Shown: positions 16,861 through 27,517, counted from the first letter of the stretch. The stretch is 64,000 bases of DNA from Rectinema subterraneum (GCA_009768935.1 WESA01000001.1:119004-183003), one strand, 5' to 3'. Made by a program: numbers and translations. The notes: generated from the letters alone by a model not told the origin.

Positions 16861-18153
16861 CTAGCGCCACACAAACCACACAAAAAGCCCCGCAGCCACT
16901 GTCGTCAGCACCGTAAAAGACCCAGCAATTTTCAGCCACGACCAAACATTCACCTTAGCGCCATTCTTTTCCGAAAGGCTCACCGCTACAATATTCGCCG
17001 AAGCCCCGAACGGCGTCAGATTGCCCCCAATACATGAACCAATGAGAAGCCCGAACATAAACAGCTCTGGCCTGCCCCCCATTGTCGCTGCAAACTTCGC
17101 AGCGACCGGCAGCATCGCCGCAATATACGGAACATTGTCGACAAATCCCGACACAAGCACAGAAAATGCGATGATGAGCGAAAAACCGAGCGCCGCGCTG
17201 CCGCCCGTCCACTTCGCGAGCGCGATACCAAGGCCATCCAGCAACCCCGACTCACTCACCGTCCCCACAACTACAAAAATTCCCACAAGAAAAGCTAGCG
17301 TCCCCCAATCCAGATGGCGTACCATATTCCTGGCCTCAGCGCGCTCCTTTCGCACCCAGCCAAGCCAACCTAATCCAACCCCCGCAAGACTGACCACAAA
17401 AATCCCACTCGCAGAGTGAATCCCGCCGCCCGCTGACAGCGCAGAAAGCCCCGCCAGCCCTGCAATCATGAGCCCGAGCAGCCCTGCAGGCACCCACGAT
17501 ACAATCCGCTCTGCCGGCAACGACCGCCCATCGCCCTCCATCGAACGAAAATAAAAAAAGAAGTACAGCGCTCCCACAATCGAAGCAAGCTGAATCGCAA
17601 AGAAAATCGACGGCCTTCCCGCCCTGAAAAAGAAATCATTGAACGAATAATGAGCAAAATCGGCAAAAATCATCGATGGCGGATCCCCGATCAGCGTCGC
17701 TGTTCCTTGCAGATTCGCCATCACCGCAAGGCCGATCATAAGCTGCGCAAGATTCTTCTTTGTCCTGCGAGCAAGCTCAATCATAACCGGCGCGACCAGC
17801 AGTACCGTCGCGACATTTTCGACAAAAGCCGACACAAGCCCGGTGAGCAGAAGAATAATCGCAACCGCTACCCCAACAGATGGCGAGCGCTCCACTATCC
17901 GCTCAGCCAGAAACGCCGGCACCCGCGAATAGATAAACAGCTCCGCCAGCACAAGGCTCCCGAGATAAATGAGCAGAATATTCCAGTTGATGAGCGAGCT
18001 GATCGCATGGCTCGCGCTCGTAGCCCCGCCGATAACAAGCACCAGCCCAGCCCCAAGCGAGACCCATGCCTTTTTGTCCTGCATTGCGATAATGCCCGCA
18101 TACATGAGCACAAGCACTACAAGAATAAACACATTCACAGCACGAACCCCCAT
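16861..18153 (-). CDS. SLC13/ArsB/NhaD-type membrane transporter
   Basis: A 430-residue integral membrane protein of the ion-transporter superfamily, with 10-12 hydrophobic helices and two repeated halves. The conserved loops are SAFVENVATVLLVAPVMIEL and LQGTATLIGDPPSMIFADFA in the first half, and SGFVDNVPYIAAMLPV and CIGGNLTPFGASANIVAV in the second. These N-and-P-containing re-entrant loops are the superfamily signature. The start at ATG 18153 (MGVRAVNVFILVV) is preferred to 18276 because the region between is a riboswitch and terminator. Family members move arsenite, sodium, dicarboxylates or other ions, so the substrate is not fixed by sequence, but the manganese riboswitch points to a role in manganese handling. 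Confidence 0.88.
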   Translation of the reverse strand: MGVRAVNVFILVVLVLMYAGIIAMQDKKAWVSLGAGLVLVIGGATSASHAISSLINWNILLIYLGSLVLAELFIYSRVPAFLAERIVERSPSVGVAVAIILLLTGLVSAFVENVATVLLVAPVMIELARRTKKNLAQLMIGLAVMANLQGTATLIGDPPSMIFADFAHYSFNDFFFRAGRPSIFFAIQLASIVGALYFFFYFRSMEGDGRSLPAERIVSWVPAGLLGLMIAGLAGLSALSAGGGIHSASGIFVVSLAGVGLGWLGWVRKERAEARNMVRHLDWGTLAFLVGIFVVVGTVSESGLLDGLGIALAKWTGGSAALGFSLIIAFSVLVSGFVDNVPYIAAMLPVAAKFAATMGGRPELFMFGLLIGSCIGGNLTPFGASANIVAVSLSEKNGAKVNVWSWLKIAGSFTVLTTVAAGLFVWFVWR

Positions 18154-18181
18154 ATTTGCAATACGGAATTCCGCCGTGCAC

Positions 18182-18216
18182 AAAAAAAGACCGCACGGCC
18201 ACTCCCGTACGGTCTC
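18182..18216 (-). terminator. Intrinsic terminator in the riboswitch expression platform
   Basis: On the minus strand AGACCGTACGG pairs with CCGTGCGGTCT, followed directly by seven T. It lies between the promoter and the transporter start. Its 5' arm overlaps the closing strand of the aptamer (AGCGAGACCGTACGGGAG), so aptamer and terminator are mutually exclusive, as expected for an ON switch. Confidence 0.85.
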
Positions 18217-18316
18217 GCTAGTCCCAGTGAACGGTTCGCAAAGGCCGGAAGCATACGCTCCGTCCTGACGGCCCATGCGTCTGCGCTCGCGCGCAGAAAG
18301 CTACTCCCCGTAGGAG
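18202..18316 (-). promoter_or_regulatory. yybP-ykoY (manganese) riboswitch aptamer
   Basis: On the minus strand the two hallmark segments of this class are present: GGGGAGTAGC near the 5' end (18309-18300) and AGCGAGACC near the 3' end (18219-18211). A paired outer stem (CTCCTACGG with the closing ACGGGAG) and two internal hairpins lie between. Known members sense Mn2+ and control manganese exporters and related membrane proteins. Here it lies in the leader of the SLC13/ArsB-like transporter. Confidence 0.82.
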
Positions 18317-18318
18317 TT

Positions 18319-18348
18319 AAAATAGAGCAAATCGCTTTGCATTGTCAA
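18319..18348 (-). promoter_or_regulatory. Promoter for the riboswitch-controlled transporter
   Basis: TTGACA (18348-18343) and TATTTT (18324-18319) with 18 bp between them lie just ahead of the aptamer. A copy of the 23-bp element is 15 bp further upstream. Confidence 0.6.
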
Positions 18349-18363
18349 GAATCACAAAATGAT

Positions 18364-18386
18364 TGCATAGTGTCACGAACCCTGCA
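18364..18386 (-). repeat. Recurrent 23-bp element, copy 3
   Basis: Read on the minus strand it contains GGTTCGTGACACTATGCA. It lies upstream of the transporter promoter and also forms an inverted repeat with copy 4 (19590-19612) around the transposase gene, so it may be an IS end. Confidence 0.75.
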
Positions 18387-18441
18387 TATGAATTTGAAGT
18401 GAAGGCCTCTTTCCTTGCGTCTACAAGGAGAGGAGGTCTTC

Positions 18442-19569
18442 ATGCATCATTTTCATTTCTGCCCAAACCCGGCCTGTGCGTATCACCAGCACGCCCCTAA
18501 AGAACGCTGGTTCGTCGCCGCAGGGTTCTATGTGACCAAAACCTTCGGCAAAGTCCAGCGCTTTCGCTGCAGCTTCTGCGGCAAGTACTTCTCTACCCAG
18601 ACCTTCAGCCTTGATTACTTCGCCAAGCGCAAAATCGCCTATCCCCAGATCGAAACCCTGCTCAGCTCTTCCATGAGCATTCGCGCACTCTCACGATTCT
18701 TCTCTGCTTCGTGCGGCACCATCCAGAACCGTATCGACCGACTCGCCCGTCAGGCCATCGCCCTCCAGAGCATGCTCCGTCCCCATGCCAATCCCCATGA
18801 ATCCGTCTGCATCGATGGCTTCGTCTCCTTCGATGTCTCTCAGTACTTCCCCAACAACATCACCCTCGCCGTCACCGCCGATTCTCAATTCTTCCTTGCC
18901 GCTACCCATGCCACCCTGCGCCGTTCCGGCAACACCACCGAGGCTCAAAAGCAAAGAATGTCCCTGCTCTATCGTTCGTGTACCTTTGAGCCTCGGAGCA
19001 TCGAACGCTCATTCCGGGAGCTGCTCGATCGTCTTGCCCAGGAACGCATGCCCCAGCTTTGGCAGCCTCTCATCCTCATCACCGACGAAAAGCAGGAATA
19101 TCGCAGAGCGCTGTATAGCCATCCGCTCTTTCGCTTGCAGAATGCAGACCATCGACTGGTGCATCTGACCGTGCACTCCACCGAACCGCGCACCTGGTAC
19201 AATCCCCTCTTCGGCGCCAACTACATGGATCGCGAGCTCAGAAAGGATCAGGCTGCCCATAGACGTGAAACCGCCTGCTTTTCCCGCAATGTCGCCAATA
19301 TGCTCAATCGCTTCTGCGTCTACATGGCGTGGCACAACTACGCAAAGCCCTTCCGGATCAAAGCGAACCGAAAGGCGCGTATGACCCATGGAGAAGCGGC
19401 AGGCATACCTCGCGAGCTCGTGGCCATGGGGCGCGCATGGATGTTCCGTGAACGGGCATTCCTAAGTAGGCTCTCCCTCGATCTGCTGGATCAGAAGCTC
19501 TGGAAGCGCGCATTCTCGACCCCTCTCAAAACCTCTGCGGAGTATCTGCCTCGCTATGCGCTTGCGTGA
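18442..19569 (+). CDS. Transposase with N-terminal zinc ribbon (IS1/IS1595-like, family uncertain)
   Basis: This 375-residue protein opens with a zinc-ribbon pattern, CPNPACAYH then RCSFCGKYFSTQTFSLDY, followed by a helix-turn-helix (SIRALSRFFSASCGTIQNRI). A DDE-type catalytic core is likely: SVCIDGFVSFD supplies an Asp, LILITDEKQEYRRAL a second, and the C-terminal FSRNVANMLNRFCVYMAWHNY resembles the helix carrying the Glu in related enzymes, though that Glu is not certain. The start is ATG 18442, 5 bp after AGGAGGT. The gene appears intact. Confidence 0.82.
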   Translation: MHHFHFCPNPACAYHQHAPKERWFVAAGFYVTKTFGKVQRFRCSFCGKYFSTQTFSLDYFAKRKIAYPQIETLLSSSMSIRALSRFFSASCGTIQNRIDRLARQAIALQSMLRPHANPHESVCIDGFVSFDVSQYFPNNITLAVTADSQFFLAATHATLRRSGNTTEAQKQRMSLLYRSCTFEPRSIERSFRELLDRLAQERMPQLWQPLILITDEKQEYRRALYSHPLFRLQNADHRLVHLTVHSTEPRTWYNPLFGANYMDRELRKDQAAHRRETACFSRNVANMLNRFCVYMAWHNYAKPFRIKANRKARMTHGEAAGIPRELVAMGRAWMFRERAFLSRLSLDLLDQKLWKRAFSTPLKTSAEYLPRYALA

Positions 19570-19589
19570 GTTTTCTCCTACCTGCCTTC

Positions 19590-19612
19590 TGCAAGGTTCG
19601 TAACACTATGCA
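19590..19612 (+). repeat. Recurrent 23-bp element, copy 4
   Basis: It contains GGTTCGTAACACTATGCA, oriented toward the ABC-F gene that starts at 19645. It forms the right inverted repeat of the putative IS. Confidence 0.75.
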
Positions 19613-19644
19613 CAAAACCCCATTTCCGGGCTATAACTGCTGGT

Positions 19645-21537
<1,893 letters not shown>

Positions 21538-21680
21538 TGGACAGGTCCTAGCGGACAAGTCCAAGGCTGCATTCAGGTCCCGGACTTCCTGCCCTGCGCT
21601 CGCCAGCCCGCGCCTGCTGCCCCACGCTTACCCCATCCGCGCCTGCCCCGCCCACTGCATAACCATGCACAAAATTCGCA

Positions 21681-21720
21681 TAACCCCTTGCCTTGCATGC
21701 GCGAGAAGAGTAAACTCGCC
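21681..21720 (+). promoter_or_regulatory. Predicted promoter of ilvE
   Basis: TTGCCT and TAAACT separated by 17 bp lie upstream of the ilvE Shine-Dalgarno (GGGAGG). Positions are approximate, and the preceding stretch has only a loose resemblance to the 23-bp element. Confidence 0.4.
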
Positions 21721-21743
21721 GGAAATACTTTGGGAGGCTGTAC

Positions 21744-22853
21744 ATGACCACAGACAAAGAGAACAAAGGATCGCGTTTTGAATCGATGTGCGTCCCCGGT
21801 TCCCTCGAGCCTGCTGATTTAGCATCGCTGGACTGGAGCAAGCTCGGTTTTTCGGTAACGGTAACTCCATACATGGGAGGCAGTGTCGCCGGGCCCGATG
21901 GTGTTTTTGAACCATGCGCGGTAGTGAAAACAGGAGTATTGCGTGTACCACCCCAAGCATGCGCGCTCAACTACGGACAGTCCATATTTGAAGGCATGAA
22001 AGCCCGCCGGGGGGTCGATGGCAAAATTCGCCTCTTCAGGCCCGAAGCGAATGCCGCACGATTCGCCAGGAGCGCCGAGCGCTTCATGATGCCTGCCGTG
22101 CCCCAGGACCTCTTCATCGAAACCGTGACAAAAGTCGTCAAGGCTAACCGCGACTACATCCCGCCGGCCGAAAAAGGCTCGCTCTATATCCGCCCGGTGC
22201 TGTTCGGAATCGGAAAAACACTGCAGCCCGCCCCTGCCGACACAACCATGTTTGTCGTCTATGTCCAGCCGGTCGGAGTCTATTTTAAAGGCATGGCGAC
22301 TATCTCCATAAAAGCTGACGACACCTTCCAGCGCGCCGCGGCTCGCGGTACCGGCTGGGTCAAAGCAGCCGGCAACTATGCACCCTGCTTCCTGCCCGCC
22401 TACGAAGCCAAGCACGAAGGCTTTTCCGACGTCCTCTACCTCGACCACGACGGCGTCAACGTCGAGGAAGTCGGCAGCGCCAACTTCGCGATGGTCAAGG
22501 GCGGCAAGCTCTACGTCGCCGACTCCCCCTCGATCCTCAAGGGCATAACTCGCGACTCCGTCATGCGAATCGCCATGGAAATGCTCGGAATCGAAGTGGT
22601 TTTCGCGCCGCTCGAACTCGAGCGCGTGCTCGGCCTCGGCAAGTACGCCTCCGAAGGCCCCGCCGATGAAGCCTTCTGTACCGGCACCGCCGCCGCCATC
22701 TCCCCTATCGGCTCCATGAAGTGGAAAGGCCAGAGCTACACCTTCGGCGGCGGAGCCATCGGGCCCATCACCCAGAAGCTCTTCGACGCCATCGACGGCA
22801 TCCAGACCGGGCGCCGGCCCGACCCCTATGGATGGACTGTGGTGGTGGAGTGA
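21744..22853 (+). CDS. ilvE: Branched-chain amino acid aminotransferase
   Basis: A PLP-dependent class IV aminotransferase of 369 residues that interconverts branched-chain amino acids and their 2-oxo acids. Diagnostic parts are ALNYGQSIFEGMKARRG, IRPVLFGIGKTLQPAPAD, the region around VKAAGNYAPCFLPAYEAKHEGF that holds the PLP lysine, and LDHDGVNVEEVGSANFAMVK. The C-terminal GTAAAISPIGSMKWKGQ contacts the cofactor. The size suits the longer BCAT form. ilvC lies in the same window at 53.9 kb but is not linked. A good RBS (GGGAGG) precedes the ATG. Confidence 0.95.
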   Translation: MTTDKENKGSRFESMCVPGSLEPADLASLDWSKLGFSVTVTPYMGGSVAGPDGVFEPCAVVKTGVLRVPPQACALNYGQSIFEGMKARRGVDGKIRLFRPEANAARFARSAERFMMPAVPQDLFIETVTKVVKANRDYIPPAEKGSLYIRPVLFGIGKTLQPAPADTTMFVVYVQPVGVYFKGMATISIKADDTFQRAAARGTGWVKAAGNYAPCFLPAYEAKHEGFSDVLYLDHDGVNVEEVGSANFAMVKGGKLYVADSPSILKGITRDSVMRIAMEMLGIEVVFAPLELERVLGLGKYASEGPADEAFCTGTAAAISPIGSMKWKGQSYTFGGGAIGPITQKLFDAIDGIQTGRRPDPYGWTVVVE

Positions 22854-22993
22854 GGAAAACGAGATCGCGGGCGGTAGGCGCTGCCGGCTGAATGAGTAGG
22901 CGGTAGAAGCCGGGCCCTGGCGCAGATGGCGGAAACTGAATGAGTGGACGCCCACCTGGCCGGCCGCACCCTGGCCGGCCAAGGCCCCACCGC

Positions 22994-23023
22994 TTGATGC
23001 GCCGCCCCTGAATTTGCTATATT
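22994..23023 (+). promoter_or_regulatory. Promoter of tRNA-Ala
   Basis: TTGATG (22994-22999) and TATATT (23018-23023), spaced 18 bp, precede the tRNA. A GC-rich hairpin (GGCTGCCGCAGCGGCAGCC) sits between the -10 and the mature tRNA. Confidence 0.6.
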
Positions 23024-23054
23024 TGCATTCGGCTGCCGCAGCGGCAGCCGCAAC

Positions 23055-23127
23055 GGGGAATTAGCTCAGTTGGTAGAGCGATAGGTTCGCAATCTATAGG
23101 TCAGGGGTTCGAATCCCCTATTCTCCA
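23055..23127 (+). tRNA. tRNA-Ala (anticodon CGC)
   Basis: A 73-nt cloverleaf folds cleanly: acceptor GGGGAAT with ATTCTCC, D-arm GCTCAGTTGGTAGAGC, anticodon stem ATAGG/TCTAT around TTCGCAA, and T-arm AGGGGTTCGAATCCCCT. The anticodon is CGC and the G3-U70 wobble pair, the alanine identity element, is present. The CCA end is not encoded. An integrase gene starts 90 bp downstream, so this tRNA is a likely integration site. Confidence 0.95.
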
Positions 23128-23217
23128 TAAGGAATTACAGAACATTTGATGCTTGAAAAACGGCAATATAACGGAAAAATGTAACGGAAACCGGTACAAA
23201 CACAAAGGGGGTTTGCC

Positions 23218-24519
23218 ATGCCCCGATCAGCAAAAGCAATTCGCTGGGAGATTTACTCTCGCCCGAACGCGAAGCAGGGCAAGCCGGTTTACTATGTGCG
23301 CGCTGTTGACATCCAAACAAAGAAAGCCCTGCTCACCCGTTCCACTGGTAGCGATTCACGGAAGGCCGCCCGCGAGCTGATCGCGGAGCTCTCCGCGAAA
23401 ATGGACTTTACGCGCCTTGCCGCGGCGAAAACTGGCAACGTTGACGCGGCCTCTGCTTCGCAGATGGAAAACATGCCGCTATCGGAATACTTTGTACTGT
23501 TCTGGAACAAAGAAAAATCATTCTACCTGCTGGCCCGCGCTGATTCCGGCAAGCCGTTATCTTCTGCTTATGTCGCCGCGCAGTATGCAAATGTAAAAAC
23601 GCATGCGGAACCCTTTGAGGGATTCAAAACAACGGCCCTGCGCGATGCAAACTTATTCCTGATCGAGACCTATATCCGCCACTTGCGCGCAAAGGGCGTA
23701 TCGGGAAATGTAGTAGGCGACTGCCTGAACGCGATCCGCACGCCGCTCTCATGGGCAATGAAACGCGGCCTTGTGCTGGAACCATTCTCATTCTCCGGCA
23801 TTATTCGCCCGAAGGAAACCTATAGGACGCGCGGCATGATCACTCGCGAAGAGCTCGCAAGAATTATCGCCCTTGATGTAGCCGATACGATACAGCCACG
23901 GCCCCGATTAAAGAAAGGCGAAACGCACGAAACACCTGGCCCCGTTGATCTGCGAATCAAAGTAGGTGTTCTGCTGGCCCACCTGGGGGCGATGAGGGCG
24001 GGCGAGATTCGCGCCCTTCGTTGGGCAGCGATTGATTTTGAGCAGAACAGAATCCACATTGAGCAGAACTTTGTTGAGGGCGATGGCCTAAAAGCTCCAA
24101 AACGTGAATCATACGGCATCGTGCCGCTTGCTGAACCCTTGCGCGAACCTTTGCAAGCTCTCCGAACCCTTGCGTTCAAGCTGGGGCGCTATAATATAAA
24201 CGAGTATGTGCTGTTCTCGCTCACAACACCGAACAAGCCCATATCAATAAAAGGGCTTGAACATGGCTACTCTCGTCTTCTGGAATGGATCGGTATTCCA
24301 CCTGAAGCGCAAAAAGCTCGCCGCCTTACCCTGCACGGGGGGTGGCACTTCGCCGCTTCCTTGCTGGCTGACGAGATCGGCCCCGCTCTCGCCCGCAAAA
24401 TCACCCGCCACCGAAGCCTGCAAGCCTTCAAAGGTTACGATCACGAAAGCGCCGAGGCACTGGATGCTGCGCGAAAAGCCTTGCAATTCGAACCGAAGAA
24501 CGAAAAAGCAGCAGAATGA
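23218..24519 (+). CDS. Tyrosine-type phage integrase, box II arginine altered
   Basis: A 433-residue site-specific recombinase next to a tRNA. There is an N-terminal SAM-like core-binding region (SEYFVLFWNKEKSFY, HLRAKGVSGNVVGDCLNAIR) and a C-terminal catalytic domain. The box I Arg is in LGAMRAGEIRALRWAAID. Box II would normally read HxxRH, or HGWRHF in many spirochaete integrases, but here it is HGGWHFAAS, so the second catalytic Arg is missing. The likely nucleophile Tyr is in FKGYDHESAEA. The gene is otherwise full length, with an RBS (GGGGG) and ATG at 23218. It is probably a relic or a much weakened enzyme. Confidence 0.85.
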   Translation: MPRSAKAIRWEIYSRPNAKQGKPVYYVRAVDIQTKKALLTRSTGSDSRKAARELIAELSAKMDFTRLAAAKTGNVDAASASQMENMPLSEYFVLFWNKEKSFYLLARADSGKPLSSAYVAAQYANVKTHAEPFEGFKTTALRDANLFLIETYIRHLRAKGVSGNVVGDCLNAIRTPLSWAMKRGLVLEPFSFSGIIRPKETYRTRGMITREELARIIALDVADTIQPRPRLKKGETHETPGPVDLRIKVGVLLAHLGAMRAGEIRALRWAAIDFEQNRIHIEQNFVEGDGLKAPKRESYGIVPLAEPLREPLQALRTLAFKLGRYNINEYVLFSLTTPNKPISIKGLEHGYSRLLEWIGIPPEAQKARRLTLHGGWHFAASLLADEIGPALARKITRHRSLQAFKGYDHESAEALDAARKALQFEPKNEKAAE

Positions 24520-24575
24520 ATAGCACTTTTAAAGCATTTATAGGATTTTGATGCTATTTGATAGAATCTTACTAT

Positions 24576-26093
24576 TCAGGCGTATAGCTGTACGTAGGGG
24601 TTCCTGAAGAACCCCCTTTTGACTGTATCAAGCCGCAATAAGCAGCCTGTATTGTCTTCCAAATGCTCTCTGACTATCTTGAAAAGGCCATCCAAAAGAG
24701 ACACAAAAAAGGCTTTCGCCTTTTTCCGGTACAGCACCATCAGGTTCATCACCAGGTAGACCAGCATGATTGCACTCTCACTCGTCTTTCGGAATTTCGT
24801 CCCGATCCGATCCAAGGAGTATCGCCGCTTCCCTTCCCCAAACTTCCCTTCGACCGCAATCCTCGTGCTTTCATCTTCCCGCTCGATCCTTCGTTGCTCG
24901 CGAAGGATTGCTCGATTCTTTTCACTCTCGGCAAACGGCCGCCCCAGCTTCGGCCCTGAAAGCCGTATCCCATATTCCTGGCAGTACTGAAGATTTTCTC
25001 GTGTCCGGTATATTTTGTCTGCGCATACAACTTCGGGATAGTGTCCATACCGCCGTTTGTACTGCTCGATTTGTCCCTTCAAATCCTGACTCTCGTTATA
25101 CGCTTCCCACGAAAGCCGATGCACTTCCACAAGTCCATTCACCAAGCTCACCGACAGCTTCGCCCCAAACTTATACATCCCGCGTGCTTTGCCTCTCGCA
25201 ATCGGCCGCACATGCGGCCTTGAGATGCTCAGTATCCTTCCTTCAATCGAATGGCTCTTCTTCGTGTACAGGTGTCGCTGCTGCCACACCAGCTCATGGA
25301 TCACCACAAGATCGCTATACTGCTTTCTGGAAAGCCCGCCCAATCCCACCAGACCCTTGTAATCATTGATGATTCTCAGATTCCGCTCAATGTACTGCAG
25401 TTGCTTTTTCAGTGCTTTCCGTATCGTCTGCTCCCGTGGCTTGCGATTCCGTATGAACCGCAAGAATTCTTTTCTCGCAATCTTCCGATACGTCCGCGGC
25501 TTTTCATACCCTGTCGGAGCCTGTTCATGCAGCGTATCGATGATCTGCTCGGTTTTTCTCCTCGCCTCATCCAGCAGTGTCACATCATGCGGAAAGCGTA
25601 TGTCTATCGGCGCGCAGGTTGCATCAACAATCAGTGTTCCTTTGTTCCCTCCTTCCGGAGGTTCTTGATCATCATGAGATTTCTCAGCTTCCTCTTTCTG
25701 GCGTTCGATGATCATTGCGTTGATCTCTTTCAGAATATTTCCCGATAGTCTTTTTCTGAAATGCACCATCATGCTGGGATCAAAGGGCAGTTCATCTTTA
25801 TACCCTTCGAATCCCAGAAAGTATTGGAGGTATGGACTTTCCCGAATATATTCAACCAGTTCTTCATCAGCCAGCTTTGATTTTTCTTTGATAATGAGAG
25901 CGCCTAACGCGACTCGAACCGGCAGCGCAGGTCTGCCATTATTCGACACAAAAAGCGCAGCATATTTTTCTTCAACCCTGTCCCACGGGATCAAATTAGC
26001 CAGAATAACCCACCGATTCTGCCGATTCAGTTTCCCTCCAAAGACCATGTCGAACTTCTCAAATTCGGGTACTTTTTCTTTCGTTCGGTACAT
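24576..26093 (-). CDS. IS5/IS1182-like transposase
   Basis: A 505-residue DDE transposase. The N-terminal part matches the InsH/DUF772 domain (RPALPVRVALGALIIKEKSKLADEELVEYI, YLQYFLGFEGY, FDPSMMVHFRKRLS). The catalytic domain has LIVDATCAPIDIRFP (first Asp), VVCADKIYRTRENLQYC (second Asp) and RIAVEGKFGEGKRRYSLDRI (Glu). All three acidic residues are present, so it may be active. The ATG at 26093 follows AAAGGGAAAG; an upstream ATG at 26147 in frame is also possible. Confidence 0.88.
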   Translation of the reverse strand: MYRTKEKVPEFEKFDMVFGGKLNRQNRWVILANLIPWDRVEEKYAALFVSNNGRPALPVRVALGALIIKEKSKLADEELVEYIRESPYLQYFLGFEGYKDELPFDPSMMVHFRKRLSGNILKEINAMIIERQKEEAEKSHDDQEPPEGGNKGTLIVDATCAPIDIRFPHDVTLLDEARRKTEQIIDTLHEQAPTGYEKPRTYRKIARKEFLRFIRNRKPREQTIRKALKKQLQYIERNLRIINDYKGLVGLGGLSRKQYSDLVVIHELVWQQRHLYTKKSHSIEGRILSISRPHVRPIARGKARGMYKFGAKLSVSLVNGLVEVHRLSWEAYNESQDLKGQIEQYKRRYGHYPEVVCADKIYRTRENLQYCQEYGIRLSGPKLGRPFAESEKNRAILREQRRIEREDESTRIAVEGKFGEGKRRYSLDRIGTKFRKTSESAIMLVYLVMNLMVLYRKKAKAFFVSLLDGLFKIVREHLEDNTGCLLRLDTVKRGFFRNPYVQLYA

Positions 26094-26158
26094 TCTTTCC
26101 CTTTCAAGTGCACGGGTTTTGAGGCAATTTCTGCAATTTTCATGCACTTTCCAAGGTT

Positions 26159-26187
26159 ATTTTATCATGTATTCTTTTATCTTACAA
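26159..26187 (-). promoter_or_regulatory. Promoter of the IS5/IS1182-like transposase
   Basis: TTGTAA (26187-26182) and TAAAAT (26164-26159) with 17 bp between them are just upstream of the transposase start. Confidence 0.5.
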
Positions 26188-26817
26188 GGTATTATGAATT
26201 TTTCAAGAGTCTCTAACTGCATGATGGTGGTTATGGTGATTCTCTAGGCTGATGGCTGTAATATTGCGACAATAATTCTTTGGCTCGCGGCTGCTACAAC
26301 CCAAAAACCATGCCTTCGGTAAACCATTGAAACTAAAACTCAAGCTTATCTTGCTCACTATTTGTGCTCTCTTCAATTTCGAAATCAGTGTTGAATTGCC
26401 TGAGAGATAACAAATAGAGTTGGTCCGAAAAGGCGTTTTCTCACCTGCTGATCATGGTTCTGATTTTGCGTTCCAGCATCAGATCGAAATCGCTGCCAGG
26501 GCATCCAGGATATTCCCGATTGGGAACATTGCGCGGAGGTGGTCAACCGTTTCGAGAAGCTTGAGAAACTCAGGAAGGGGTGGTGAGGGACAACCAATCT
26601 ACAACAATGGGAATCACTGAAATACCCAGACAGAGCCACCATGATTCCGGGTTGGAAATCTATTTATTGTCCGAAGTCATGACCTGACCCACAGGAATGC
26701 CGGAAGAGCCGAAAATGAAGACGCGGCTCCATAACAAAATGCTATCAGACTTTCATTCCCTGTTTATGGTTTAAGATTTCATACCTCTCTAAATTTAATC
26801 CATGCACGGAGGTATGT
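26188..26817. other. Non-coding stretch before the ABC module
   Basis: About 630 bp without an intact gene. It contains the first copy of a 99-bp direct repeat at 26492-26590 and otherwise AT-rich sequence with no recognisable function. The IS element's outer end probably lies near its left edge, but no clear inverted repeat was found. Confidence 0.5.
26492..26590 (+). repeat. 99-bp direct repeat, left copy
   Basis: It matches 34656-34754 over the full 99 bp at about 90 of 99 positions, in the same orientation. Both copies encode, in one frame, the tail of a protein ending in DWEHCAEVVNR, then KLEKLRKGW and a stop. This suggests remnants of the 3' end of a gene. Confidence 0.85.
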
Positions 26818-27516
26818 ATGGCGATTATCCGACTTGAAAAGGTAAAAAAAACGTACCCACTTGGAAAAACAGTGGTTCCGGCGGTAAAAGGCGTCGACTT
26901 TGAAATTCAAAAGAGTGACTTTATCTCATTGGCTGGTCCTTCAGGATCTGGGAAAACGACTATTTTGAACATGATTGGCTGTATCGATACGCCCACAGAA
27001 GGGGTCGTAGAAATAGATGGTGTAAAGACCTCGGATTTAAATGATAAGGAGATTACCAGACTCCGGCATCGCACTATCGGCTTCATTTTTCAGTCCTTTA
27101 ATCTCATTCCCGTTCTGAATGTGTACGAAAACATTGAATTCCCTCTTCTGATTGGAGATACGGGAATCTCACAGAAGGAACAGAAAAAATGGATACAATT
27201 CTTAATTGAAGAAGTAGGATTGGGACAGTGGCAAAAACATCGGCCCAACGAGCTTTCTGGTGGACAGCGGCAACGGGTCGCCATTGCACGGGCGCTGGTC
27301 ACAAAACCTAAGATTGTGCTGGCCGATGAGCCGACGGCAAACCTGGATTCCGCCACCGGTGAGACCATCATCAACTTGATGAAGAAAATGAACAAGGAAT
27401 TGGGCACCACTTTCCTCTTCAGCACCCATGATCAAAAAATTGTGGATCTGGCGGACCATGTGATCCGGCTCAAGGACGGCCTCGTTTCAGAAAATTATCG
27501 GCCAAAGGCGGTGTAA
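26818..27516 (+). CDS. ABC transporter ATPase, LolD/MacB type
   Basis: A 232-residue ATPase that powers two FtsX-like permeases encoded immediately downstream. Walker A is GPSGSGKTTILN at about residue 40, the Q-loop region is FIFQSFNLIPVLNVYENI, the signature is LSGGQRQRVAIARAL and Walker B is IVLADEPTANLD. This is the LolD/MacB/FtsE subclass, whose partners act on periplasmic or outer-membrane substrates instead of ordinary import. The RBS is GGAGG before ATG 26818. The stop is 1 bp from the next start, so translation is probably coupled. Confidence 0.95.
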   Translation: MAIIRLEKVKKTYPLGKTVVPAVKGVDFEIQKSDFISLAGPSGSGKTTILNMIGCIDTPTEGVVEIDGVKTSDLNDKEITRLRHRTIGFIFQSFNLIPVLNVYENIEFPLLIGDTGISQKEQKKWIQFLIEEVGLGQWQKHRPNELSGGQRQRVAIARALVTKPKIVLADEPTANLDSATGETIINLMKKMNKELGTTFLFSTHDQKIVDLADHVIRLKDGLVSENYRPKAV

Positions 27517-27517
27517 C

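Larger units (their letters stand above)
18364..19612 (+). mobile_element. Putative insertion sequence bounded by 23-bp inverted repeats
   Basis: A single transposase gene lies between two inverted 23-bp repeats, left 18364-18386 and right 19590-19612, which match at 20 or so positions. The length of about 1.25 kb suits a simple IS. No target-site duplication is visible directly outside the repeats, and similar sequences occur elsewhere without a transposase, so the boundaries are tentative. Confidence 0.55.

Noticed and set aside
18364..19612. Treating the 23-bp repeats simply as IS ends
   Set aside because: No target-site duplication is visible and three similar sequences occur at promoters without a transposase. 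The IS call is kept only as tentative.
21819..22982. A 387-codon frame opposite ilvE
   Set aside because: Antisense shadow with Gly/Asp/Val-rich text of no known family.
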